In this document: positions 32,590 through 43,515 of the stretch, in pieces
Layout of the letters: each line of letters begins with the position of its first letter
Numbering within the stretch: the first letter of the stretch is position 1
Origin: Hymenoscyphus infarciens
Taxonomy: Eukaryota > Ascomycota > Leotiomycetes > Helotiales > Helotiaceae
Length of the DNA: 64,000 nucleotides
Reading direction: 5' to 3'
NCBI GenBank assembly: GCA_001414345.1
Contig: LLCB01000011.1
Coordinates: 248,001 to 312,000 of the forward strand
Made by a program: the position numbers and the translations under genes
Notes under the pieces: generated by a model
The model's input: only the letters and a program-made list of their open reading frames with translations
Told to the model about the DNA's origin: nothing
The model's database searches: none

Positions 32590-34395
32590 TCAACTATCGT
32601 AGTTTTAGCGTAGTTTTAGCGTAGTTTTAAGATCCTAAAACAGCATATAGTTTTAGATGATTTAGTAGAACAAAGTAATAAAAGAGTAAAACTAACCACG
32701 TAAACTATCGTAGTTTTAAAGAACTAAGTTTAAATAAGCTAATTTAAGATATAAAAGAGTAATATTAATATACGAGAAGAGGCGTTCTAGCCTAAGAGGT
32801 ATGGATACTATATCGAGTACTATTTAAGTTATTATACTATACTAGGAGAAATTATTATTATATCTAAATAGAATTCGTCAGTGTGGTCGATAGTATTTGC
32901 AATATTATACCACTACGATATATTGTTAGAAACCTACTTTAATACGTACTATTTATACCATTTAAATACCACGATATTCAACAATATTATCCTTTATATT
33001 GTTAGTATTTTAATCGATATTATAATAATATCGTAGTATTGCTAAGCCTAAATATTTAAGCTTTTTACCCCGGATTTTAACTCTACTTCTTTTTAGCCTT
33101 ATCTTTTAAAACTATATAGTATAACGCATAGTGTAGAAAATATATTGCTAAATAGCTAGAATTATAAACCTATTTAAATTGAGTATTTTAAAAAAAGAAT
33201 TATATAAATAGCTCTTAAACTAACCTAAGCAATATAAAGTAATAAATGTAGCCTATACGAGATAGATTTCTAGATATGTTTCTATTAATACTAAGTACTA
33301 ATTCAACGATAACAACGTTAGATTAAAAGCTATAATATAATAGATTAGTATATTAAATTTATTAACTTTTACCTTTTAATTATATATAAAGATTAACTAA
33401 ATCGATGTTTAAAAAATTTGGATTTTATACTACTCTAGCTAAAATTTATATATATTTCTATAAAACGATTTTATTTATTTAAATAAGGTTCTATATACTT
33501 AATTTTTATTTAATTAATATGTATATAGGCTTAAAAGATCGCCTAATACGCTTAGTTTAGGCTATATAGTATATAATAAACAACTTCTACTAATTATTTT
33601 ATTAATATCTATTGTTGTTATTATATAGTTTTAAAGTGATAGAAGAGTATATAAAAAAGTGTAAATAGCCTTATTTTAAGAAAAAGTGGGTTTTAGCGCT
33701 TACGAGTTATTAAAAGATATACTGTATAATATCACGATATTACGATAGTATTATAGCGTATTTGGATACGTACTACTAGGATATTATAATAATATATTAA
33801 TCTAAAATACTATAGTATTTTATTACGATAATACTATCGACTACACTGGAATTCGTACTTATCTTTATTAGTAGTACTAGTAGATATACGAAGTTATAAT
33901 ATAGTCTATATATTATATATTAAAATGAAAGTTCTTTATAAGTAAATTAATAACGAATAATCTATTTTAAGAATTTCTAAGATTACTAGAGAGTATTAAT
34001 AGCTTTAGTACTAAGTTTTTAGTTTAGTAAAATAGCTAAAATATACTTAAATTACTATTATTTCTTATATATAAACTATAGTATAAATTTATATACTCTA
34101 CTAGTAGTAGTAGGGTCTAAATTAGAGAGTAAGAGGCTAGCTAATTAGAAGGCTAGGATTTACTAAAATAAGCTTAAAAAGGCTTAGCGTACCTCTTTTT
34201 TCTACTCTAGAATTGCTAGAATTTCTAGAATTTCTATACTACTTAGTTTATAAAACTACGTAGTTTTACCCACTAAAACTGAACTAACCAGTAGTTTATT
34301 TAATTTTCTTAAAACTAAGCAAAAAAACCAAAAACCAACTAAGTAGCTACTTAGTTCAGTTAGTTCTATAAGAACTATACAAATCTTCTTTACGG
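32590..34395. mobile_element. AT-rich RIP-like insertion disrupting the solute-binding gene
   Basis: About 1.8 kb of very AT-rich DNA with very frequent TA and stops in all frames, ending sharply where coding sequence resumes. The left end has three tandem copies of an 11-bp GTAGTTTTAGC-like unit (about 32598-32630), and the right end has a perfect palindrome AAAACTACGTAGTTTT (about 34251-34266). A hAT-type element sits inside it. The outer element's class is not recognisable; its length and position between two halves of one gene show it arrived by insertion. Confidence 0.75.
32879..33848. mobile_element. hAT-type element, 970 bp, with perfect 8-bp target-site duplication
   Basis: The left end reads CAGTGTGGTCGATAGTATT from 32879. 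The reverse complement of the right end (33848 leftward) reads CAGTGTAGTCGATAGTATT: 18 of 19 identical, the difference being a G/A transition. The 8-bp word GAATTCGT flanks it exactly on both sides (32871-32878 and 33849-33856). Eight-base duplications and CAG-type ends are the signature of hAT transposons. The interior is AT-rich and has no open frame of useful length, so it is non-autonomous or RIP-destroyed. It lies within the larger AT-rich insertion, so it is a nested event. Confidence 0.87.
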
Positions 34396-34926
34396 GGAAT
34401 ATCAGTAACTCACGCCCGTGAACGGACCGCGTATTTTTCATCTCCCATCCAGCGAGTGGGGAAAATTGCATGCATTCGTTGTACCGACTCAAGCATACTC
34501 ACGAGTCTTGATGCTCTTGATCAAGCTGGTGTGAAAATTGCTATCAATCCAGGGGGAACAAATCAAGCCTTCGATATTGCCAATTTTCAGAACGCCGAGT
34601 TTGTGCTTGTGGCGGACAACAATGCGGTGTATCAGACAGCGATTGATGGTACTGCGGATTCTATGGCCAGCGATGTGATTGAGGCTGGGCTACAAGTCAA
34701 GCTTCACGAAGGAGTTTTGTGCGTGGCAGGAGATACTTCTTCACCCTGGACGTATGAGGAATTAAGTTATCTCTTGCCAAGGGGTGATCAAATTTGGAAG
34801 GAATTCGTTGATACTTACTTGGGTAAGGATTCAACTTGGAGGTGGAAACTGGAATACGACATTGACAAAGTGGATGGATTTTGGTTGGTCGAGTGTGTAA
34901 GAAAGAAGTATCACTGTCTCTGTTGA

Positions 34927-35595
34927 AGTGGTGAAAAGAGGATAAATAGAAAATAATCAGTAATAAGATATGTCAAAAAACGTTGCCAAATTTCATGAAC
35001 CAAGAGAAAATACCTCTAGGCATCTTTGGGAGGATGGCAGAGCAATATAAAATCCGAGTTTTATTGCACCGTGGAGAATGCTGAGACTTACACATCAACA
35101 CCAAAAATTCATGCCAGCTTGCGTAAGCGTTTTAGCAAAGAGGAATGACTTGAAACTTTTAGTAAAGAAACTTCCTAGAAGTTATTACACCAGAAAGCTT
35201 AGGATAAAATGACTCAATACAAAGGACTTACAATAGTATTTTTATACTTAGTATCTGTCCGTCCTTATCCTCCTTCGCTACACCACGAAAATTATTGAAT
35301 TGTCCCTGACTTTCGAGGTATATTTAAAGGATAACAGAGAGTCAGGTGGCTAAAACTAACTAAAAGGGGACTGACAAATAGTCGATAGCAAAGATCATCT
35401 AGGCGGCATGGCTAAAGTTGTACTCTAAATTTTTCTTGGGATGAAATCTATACTTATATTTACTTTTTTATCATCAAAACCTGCAGAGCCAAGGCTACCA
35501 CCATCCCCCCGGATAAATAAACCGGCCAATTCCAAACTCCAATTGCAATTCCGCACAAAACTCCATTTCACCTCCCCTATAATTCTTCCAATCAA
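34927..35595. other. Intergenic region
   Basis: 3' flank shared by the pseudogene (+) and the transporter gene (-). Moderately AT-rich; no gene or clear repeat was seen. Confidence 0.55.
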
Positions 35596-38500
35596 CTAAT
35601 CCCTCTTCCTCTCCTTCCCATCAGTCTCCATCTCCTCAACCACAAACCCAAAATCCGCCTCTCCAACCAATTCCCTCACAGCATCCACCAACTTTGCCAG
35701 ATCATCTCCAACAAGGCTAGAAGCCACTTGCATCACGGCATAAGCACTATATCCTGGTTCTTCTACATGCCTAGCATCTAGAATTCCCTTATCGAGTGCT
35801 TCAAGTCGTTTTGTAAGATCAAGGGAGGCTGGTAGTTGGAGGTAGGGAGGTAAAGGCTGTCCTTGAGTTACGGAGGCGGAAAGGAGTGTCAATGTCGAGG
35901 TTAGGGAATGTGAGGTTGGTGAGAGGCGGGAGACTACGGATGAGAGGTCGTTGATCCATTTTCGGCTCTCAGGGGAGAGTGTGCTATAGTTTTTTAGTAG
36001 GGTTTTCAAAATGGGAAAGTAAACATCCTGAGATTGAATAAATAGGAATCCGGACTATTCGGGGTACGTACTTTGGGTTTTCAAGGCCATTTCCAGTAGA
36101 CCAGCTTTGAGTTGCGTAGGAAATCAGAGAAAGATAGTTCATGATGCTTGAAGTAAAAAGTTAGCAATATAAACAAAGCCAAATGGGCTCCGCAGAAAGA
36201 AGAACTTGCAACCGACTTACTTTGTTGCTCGTAGAATGATGTTCTCGTAGGCTTCCTACAAACAATTAGTAAAGGTCTGCGGTTTCAAACGTCAGGAAAC
36301 TTGCCCTTGGGAACTTTCCACCAATAGTCGGCTCCCATTTCTCCCATTCGGCGTGTTCTAATAATGTCAGCAAAAGGGTTGAGACAAAAAGGTGTGTTGG
36401 ATTAGGTGGGCTTACGTTGTAGAGAAGGAAGAAGTATCAAAAGCTTTCCGAATATCTTGTGTCGAACGTGATCTAGCCTTCGTCCTGGAGATGTCTTCAG
36501 CTCCATATTTCCCTCAGTGCCATCCATTCTTGCACGGATCGTTGAATGTACGACAGCATGAAAATTAGCCAAAATATACAATGTTGAGCCGAGATCTCTG
36601 CGAAGCCATGATCTATAGAACATAAGTCAGACATCCAAACATCAAGAAAGAAAGCATCACATACCTATCAGTAATTGGATAAGGAAAGATTGTCCAAATA
36701 AAAGCGACCAAAGAGCCACCAGCTACCGCAGCCAAACGATAAGGCGCAAGTATATATATTGGATAATATGGTTGACCGCCAGCAGCTGCAGCTTTCTGTC
36801 CAATTTTCTTCACTTGAAGCTCATAACCGACAATTAGGACTTGCGTGACGATACAAATTAGCCATATTACTGTGTGACGTGGATACTTCATGAAAAAGTA
36901 CATCTCGACGAATATGAACAGCCAGAGGAACACGATCACGCCGGGCGTATGTTCGTTAGGAATGTACCATATTATTATGGACGTAACCCTGCATTATTAT
37001 TCAGTTAGTTCTTTCATTTCCAAAATTGGTTGAAACTAACATTGAAATAGCAGTTCCTAACACCCGTCCTATGAAACCGAATGTTGACTGACCGCTGGTC
37101 GGTGTCATCCCTATCGCAATGATGAACATAGCCCAGACAACTAAGTGATGATGTTAGCTGAATTATCGGAGACACCAGTTTCAATACATGCGGGGGGGTT
37201 TCCGAATATTCGTGGAGTTTCCAAAGACAGAAACAAGATTCCACTCACGTCTTTGCTCCATGAAAAAAGTATGGGAGTTCTTCAAATAGGCCACAATTCC
37301 AATCGACATTGTCGCGCATGCAACTCGAAAGCCGAAAGCGGACTCAGCCGATCCGAGTATTCTGGGGATGACTCTAAGGCCATTTCCAAAGTGTTGCCAT
37401 GAGGTAGTTGGAGGTAGATGCTCTGGGTCCTTCCTAGGACCAAAGCCAGAACCCATGTAAACATTGTGAGTCTCGGTTCCTATTGAATCGGCGGCTTTCG
37501 TAATGTTAGTCTGTCATTTCATTCAAAAGCTCAACAGTTTTCAAATTGTGCTCACATTCTGTGTCTACTGACGGCCCTTCTTGACCCACGGACATGATCC
37601 ATTTCTTGAGTCTTTTTTGCCCAGGCAAAATGAGACGATTCTTCTTCATAGTGCCATCTTCCACTTTCTTTTCGGCGAATTTGATCAGGTTCGTTATGGC
37701 AAGACCAACTGAATATAGCTATTGGGAGGTTGGTGTTAGCGTAGGTTCGTAAAACATTCGGTACCTTTGGGCGAGCAACAAACCAGAAATTCGAGGTATA
37801 GAATAAGATAAAGCTGCTGTTGATCACGATGATGTTTTTTTTCATCCGGTTGAGAGTAATCCTCCATAGCAGAAGGTATATTCATAGAGTCGAATTGTTC
37901 CTCTGACAGCCCCTTTTCTCTAGCCCAAGTCTTCAGTGTCTGTCCCCTTTTCCCATAAAACTCTTTCACTCGCTTCCCAAGATAAGCACCAAACTCCTGT
38001 TCTCCAGGCTTCGGGTCCTCGCTTGCGCTTTCTTCGATGTCTTTTTTCTTCTTCTTTGGCGGGGTTGTAAGCTCGAGAAGAATAGCAGCATGCTCGAGAC
38101 CCTGGTCCATTGCTTCAACTACGATGGCGAAGGGTTCGTGCATCGTCTTCATCATCTCATTCCAAACCCTTTTCTCTTTCTCTTTCTCGTCGAGATCCAC
38201 CTCTTGCCATTTGTCTGTTTCTTCGTACTTCGACTTCGTAGCATGAACCCACCCTCGACGTTCGGCAGTCCTCTCGAAGATGTCAACAATAGTACTCAAA
38301 CCCACGAGAGGAATCAAGATGCCGCGCATCAGTGTAAAAATCTCATCAAGGTCTTTTGCATCCAACTTCCCCCAAGCCGTTTCTCGCTTCGCGAATGGCA
38401 AGTCTCCAAATAATTTCCCATGTAAGCCTTTCAGTCCCTCGATTGCAACTTTAAGAGCTTGGGCTTGTGGCGTTTGGGTATGAGCTGGTTTCTCCTTCCC

Positions 38501-39880
38501 GTCGCTATTTTTGGTTTTCTTCTTTGTGCTGGTCTCATCGGTGCTTTGCAATGGGGTGAACATGTCACTGCTCTCTAGACTTTGCAGATAGGCTGTCTGC
38601 GCCTTCAATGCACCTCGTATCGCACCAAAGTAACCCTCAAGCTCCTTAAAGACTACTAGACGGGAAGACATAGGAATGATAATGAGATGCACTCCTGTGG
38701 ATATACCAAATGCAGTCAGAAACCCCGTGAGCAATTCTGGAAGATAAATACCGTTAGCACACCACTTAATTAAACGTCTTGAAAACTCCTAGCACCAGAG
38801 GGTGTAAGCATACGTGGCAGATATCGGTGTTGATTTGCTATTCTACAAATGCTCCAGAAGAATGATGAAGCCTAAATGCTAATTATTCTAAACCAACTCG
38901 CACAATATCACATGTTTTACGAAGTGGTTTGGAATGATTAGTGATTCTCTGAGATATTCTAGTACAGTGCTTCCACTGACAGCCACGAATGGCTACACCC
39001 ACTGGTGCCAGTCTTGAGGGCAACACACGAAAACCAAAGCACTTACGTTTGATCAAAGCTTCGCCTTGGGAAATTGTTGAAAACAAGGGTCCGTATGTGA
39101 AAGCAACATTCGTGAAAATGCCATACAAAATGACCGGTAAACCCAAAGCGGGATACTTTGCTCGAAGATAGTTGACGGAATAGATGTTGAAAAAGAGCCA
39201 TATAGCGCAAACCGCTGATTGGGAAGAGTTGTAGGTTGCAGTAGAACCAGGAGTGGTGGTGTTTTCCCTCGCTTTGATGCCTGTCCAAATCCCAAGAAGG
39301 GCGATAGCAGATCCAATGCATATTCCTGAGGTGTTCAGAATGAGGTTCTGCATATATTTTGCGCGCGGCATTATCGGAAGACATAGTATTGTAATTATAG
39401 GAATGAGGTATCCGAGAGTTGAGAATGTCGCTGCGACGGAATCGGCCTCATAAAACGCCTTTGTAGAGTTAGGAATTCAGCAAAGAAAATTAGAAGTGTT
39501 TAGTTCGCAAGCAAAATATACATACAACTCCAATGATAGGGGCAACGCTCCCTCTACAGTCCTCTGTTAGCCGTTTTCTCCCTCGATTGACTGGTGCATT
39601 ACTTAAACATCATCATCAGCATCCCAGAATTGAGCCCGGTTTTATCCCAGGCTTTCTTCAGCATCGATCCTTTCTTCTCTGGAACTTCATCCTTCTGACT
39701 GGAATTTCTAGCTTTGTCGAGTTTCTCTCCCTCGCTGTGGTCACTGCTGGAGATATTCGCAGACCGCTCTGCATTCTTTATAGCTTCATCATTGTTTACC
39801 CTCGCCTCTGTCCCTTCCTCCTCACTGCGACGTTCTGCATCTTGTCCTGGCTCTTTTTGCGGTTGTTTCGCTATCTCCAT
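35596..39880 (-). CDS. ArAE/FUSC-type membrane transporter (ArAE_2_N plus DUF2421), 13 exons
   Basis: Model complement(join(35596..36027,36068..36146,36221..36255,36305..36357,36416..36612,36665..36988,37041..37140,37249..37494,37556..37718,37784..38736,39047..39458,39526..39553,39603..39880)), 1099 residues, in frame throughout. After an acidic, disordered start, a first block of about six hydrophobic helices (FYEADSVAATFSTLGYLIPI onward) leads to a long charged cytoplasmic domain (about residues 300-590). A second helix block follows (AFGFRVACATMSIGIVAYL, IIIWYIPNEHTPGVIVFLWL, RLAAVAGGSLVAFIWTIF), then a C-terminal DUF2421-like domain with EKWEPTIGGKFP and IMNYLSLISYA. This is the fungal aromatic-acid-exporter/Bre4-like architecture; the substrate is unknown. 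Oddities are one probable GC-AG intron (36256-36304), one 40-nt intron (36028-36067) with a weak GTACCC donor, and one 310-nt intron (38737-39046). The first ATG in frame (39880) is used as start. Confidence 0.85.
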
Positions 39881-41565
39881 GTTCGCGCGGGGGTTCGTCC
39901 AAATCGGGCAATTCGTAACCAATCTTCTCTAAAATAGGGGCTTTCAGCGCAATTGCTCAAGCTCAATTACCATTGTACTATTGTCAAAGTTGAATTGTTA
40001 TTTTCCTTCTTAAGAAGATCCCTCAACTCGGCTGAAATATTTGTGGTTACTGTTTTACAGACCACTGACGTCGATTACAGGGAAGATCGGGCTCGGAGCG
40101 GGCGAAAAGTAACCTCCGAGCCGATAATTCAGTGACAGTGCCGTCGTTCACTTGTCGGACACAATCTTTACCTATTTATTTTGGGAAGAGTTGCATTTAT
40201 GAGATTGTTGTACACAATGAGTTGGTGCCTTGTTGCTTAAGGATGTATAATGCGTTGCTATTTAATTTAAAGCTCCCCCGCTCCCCCGAGGTGTTGATCA
40301 TCGCTTAACGCCCTCCTGCTTAGAAGAATATTTTTTTTTTGGGGGGAGGGGGAAGGGGGGGGGGGAAGATTAAAACATGGTGATAGCAAATAACAAAACA
40401 CACTGGAAAAGGGGGTTCATTCTACCAGCCTACACTACTCTTGGGCGGGGCTTTGCTTGGTAGGTTTAAATCTCACTCGAGTTTGTTTGTCTGGCTTCGG
40501 GGATCAGCCGACGACACTATGTGTATTACTATCAAGTTGTTGACTCTCAAAGCTTTTGGGGTACTTGTGACTTGTAACAGGTGAGCGTAGTAGTAAGTAT
40601 ACTAAGGTATATAGCTTCAACGTTACCTGTAGAATAATATACTAAAAAAGAGTGCGGTTGAACCCGGACTTTATTGGCTTCCGGCACTCTTCATCAAGAG
40701 ACTTTGCAAGTCAGGTACATATTCGAGTATTCAGCTTCTCTTGAGGCGACGCTCCTTCGGTGGTATTTCCGTTATCTGAAAAGTGTGCTTTCCACTGACA
40801 GGCCTTGAGTAATATAGCAACTGCACATGTCACTCCCTGCATTAATCTCCCTCGAAGAACGGCCGATTGCGGTGTTGTTTAGCTAGCTCGCTTCACGTTG
40901 TCGCCCCTCAAAGCAAAGCTCAATCTCATCTCGGAAACCCGCAAAGGAAATGACCCAAGTCAGTCTCAGTTAATCATATTTTATCCCCTCAAAACCCCTC
41001 ACCTCGGTCCAATCTCGACGACACCGCTTACTCATCCAAGGCAATTTTTTTTAGCAACAATTAGGAAAGCAAAGAACAATAAACCAGAGAGTAGCAAAAG
41101 GAGATTTCCGGGAGTGGAGGTCACTCAATCCATGTCGGGTACTTGTAATGACAACGAAGCCTCGGCTCAACTCTGTGCCAAAAGTGAACCCCACCAAACT
41201 ACAACCAAAAAAGAATTGTCACAAGCAGATCCCAAGGAAATTAGAGAATGATAGTTTCTATTCTGCCATCCACCGATCATGGTCCTTTCTATGCCATTGT
41301 CAGAAGAAGGTAGACACATTGATCCGAGCAAAAATTCTACCATCATGGATATCAAGCCAAATCATTCCTCCCCCACCATCTCCACCAATCCCCTCTGAAC
41401 GCCGCGAAAATAAATGTAGTATTTCCAGTTTCCCAGTGTGGCCCCCAGTACTCCATGCTTTCCATGCAATGCAATAATTGTGAGACAAAAAGAAACCCTT
41501 GCCCTGCTATGCCCTTGATTATGTGCTGGTAGGAAAAAAGAGAAACTCCGTGCCCAAGAAGTCAT
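39881..41565. other. Intergenic region with a long G tract
   Basis: Holds the promoter of the transporter (-) and the 3' flank of the RING gene. A T9 then G-rich run (GGGGGGAGGGGGAAGG followed by more G) lies at 40331-40366. No coding region is supported. Confidence 0.55.
40331..40366 (+). repeat. Poly-T/poly-G tract with G-quadruplex potential
   Basis: Nine T bases are followed by about 27 bases that are almost all G, interrupted only by short A steps, giving four or more G-runs in a row. It is an isolated homopolymer island in intergenic DNA; a function is not implied. Confidence 0.7.
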
Positions 41566-42925
41566 TTACGCCGCGAAAAGTCCAATCCATTTGTCCTTCA
41601 ACTTCACCTCCGACTCGCAATCCTCGACAGAACAGACAAGGACCTTGCTGGTTCTGCCGTTTTTGTTCGTCTTTTCGACCTCGCGGAATTCGACGTCCTC
41701 GTGGGGATGCTTGCCGTGTTGGGTACGATGTTGGTAGCATCTGTCGCAGAAGACCTAGGATTCAATTAGTACTAGATTGAAATGCGTGGGAAGAAAACAT
41801 ACATGGCCGCACTCCTTGATAGCCCAGAAAGCGTGTTCTTCTCGGTCCTTCTTGGTTGGTGCTCTGCCGCCTTTCTTGACAACCGGTGCCTCGACGTCTC
41901 CCTTGAAATTGACCAGTTCCTCATCGCAGCTGGGGCAGACTATGACATCGTCTTCTTTTGGAGATCTCGTGAAGCCCTCGCGAGCTGGAGGGGGAGGGAC
42001 ATGCTCAGGTTTGCGATTGCGAATGGCGGGGTTTGCGTAGTTCATGTTGGGCATGTTTTGGAATGCGTCGCCCATACCGTTGATGCCAATGCGTTGTATT
42101 TCTTGATAAAAGTTTTGGGCTGCTTCCTGTGCGTGTTGTGCGTGGATGGCTTCGTGGGGGTCGCCAGGTCGTTCGATGAAACCAAGAACCGCCCGAACGG
42201 CTTGCAGTGGGTTATGGAAGGCTCTTGCGAGTGGAAGGTTGCGCGCCTGGGGTTCGGCGGGGAGAAAGAGGGAAGGTGATTCTTGACGACGGTGAATATG
42301 TCCTCGGCCATGGCCATGCTGATTTCCCCGACCAACAACAGGTAGTCTCCTCTCGCCAGTAATCATGATTTCCGGCTCCATGTCGTCCGTCAAATCAACA
42401 ATAGATGCGTCCCTCCTTTCGAATTGTGGAGGTCGGCGGGCTCTTCCACCGTTGAGGCGGTTTCTTTGGGGACTGGTGGCTTCTTCTGGTTCGTCCAGGT
42501 CTTCGGTGAGATCGATTATATGATGATCGCGGTTGACTGCACGCGGTGGTCGAGGTCGTGAATTGCCAGACATAACTGCGGAGGGTCCAGGTCTAGCTGG
42601 AGGGATGCCTAGGGGGCTACGAGGGTTTGAAGTGGGACGTCGGTTGAGGGAGGAAGGCGCGATTGTATCAGGGATGTCGTTGCTCGATGCACGGTTTCGA
42701 AATTGAGGGTGCTGTGAGGGCGGATTCGACCAGTTTGAGTTTGAATTTCGAGATTGATTTAGGGACGGCGAGCGATCGGCCTGAGGCTGAGGCATCTCCT
42801 GGTGGGACATCTCCTGGAAAGATCTCTGAATCATAGCGCGTCAGCCAGTCTTGTCCATTGCAAAAGGAGGAGGCATCACCTACCTTGTGGCGTCTACCGG
42901 TGGGTTGTTCAGACCTTGAATCCAT
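41566..42925 (-). CDS. RING-type protein with two SUMO-interaction motifs (STUbL-like)
   Basis: Model complement(join(41566..41754,41803..42825,42884..42925)), 417 residues. A 14-codon first exon (MDSRSEQPTGRRHK) is joined across a 58-nt intron. The long middle is disordered and Pro/Arg-rich but contains two acidic-flanked SUMO-interaction motifs, HHIIDLTEDLDE (about residue 117) and ASIVDLTDDMEPE (about 154). The C-terminus has VCPSCDEEL, then KECGHVFCDRCYQHR and VCSVEDCESEV, which together give the eight ligands of a C3HC4 RING with long loops. SIMs plus a C-terminal RING is the layout of SUMO-targeted ubiquitin ligases (Slx5, Rfp1/2, RNF4), which act on SUMOylated nuclear proteins. Catalytic activity is inferred; the RING is divergent. 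The last intron splits the zinc site between GH and VFC. Confidence 0.8.
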
Positions 42926-43515
42926 CCCGCTGCTAATGCATTCTCTTACAAAACTTGCCTTCCTATGTTTCTTCTCCCACAAGAATGAACAGTGTCGAAG
43001 AATGAACAGTGTCGAAGAATGAACAATGTTGGTCAAGGCTAGATTACCTTGGAGCACCACAGGACTTGTATGCGCTGACGCTGGCTGTCGCCCTGACTTG
43101 GGGGCAGTTTGGTGATGTCAGGCTAGGAAGTGTTGGAGTCGGTTGATTTGCAGGTGGTGGGTTAGCAATGGGAGAACTTCGGCTTTGACAGGCAACTCTA
43201 CTTTTTCGGATTTAGGGGATAACATAAAAGCTCTTCCTGCTTCTTTGCCACTCACAGCTACGGTAAACCATCATATAGCAATCAAAGCGAGAGAAAAAAC
43301 ACCCCACTGAACACCCAGCGAAACCCCCTAACTATGAGATACACTACTCTTTGGCTACTCCTTTTGTCATTCATTGATCTCCTCTGGTGGTGCCCACTTA
43401 GCGCCCTGCCTATGTTATGCTTTTTAAAAATACACGTGGGAAAAAGAGACCTTGATTTTGCTTTTACTCGCAGAGAAAATCCAGTCCACCAAACTCCATA
43501 TCCCTCCATGCCAAA
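42926..43515. other. Intergenic region
   Basis: Contains the promoter of the SIM/RING gene (-) and the 3' flank of PRP19 (-). A near-perfect duplicated 17-mer (GAATGAACAGTGTCGAA) occurs at about 42982-43017. No gene is supported. Confidence 0.55.

Larger units (their letters stand above)
32107..34926 (+). pseudogene. Cyclohexadienyl-dehydratase-like periplasmic-binding-fold gene split by an AT-rich insertion
   Basis: Two coding fragments belong to one gene. The left part starts at about 32107 with a hydrophobic, signal-like segment (VWVLLLAGVDAF) and crosses an 82-nt intron (32198-32279). It continues TIKARNYIRVGTTGDYKTFTYKV, ADIDMALS and FVPSIWANL, up to KFDIGRGGVSSV at about 32582. The right part resumes at about 34396 with GISVTHARERTAYFSSPIQR and then ACIRCTDSS, VKIAINPGGTNQAFD and DAIE-like ASDVIEAGLQ, ending at the stop at 34924-34926. 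The order matches the extracellular solute-binding family 3 fold of cyclohexadienyl/arogenate dehydratase-like proteins. The 1.8 kb between them is RIP-like and full of stops, with a stop 11 codons past the junction. Similar short words at both junctions (GGAGTATCCAGT; GGAATATCAGT) look like a decayed target duplication. The start exon is unresolved. Confidence 0.8.
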
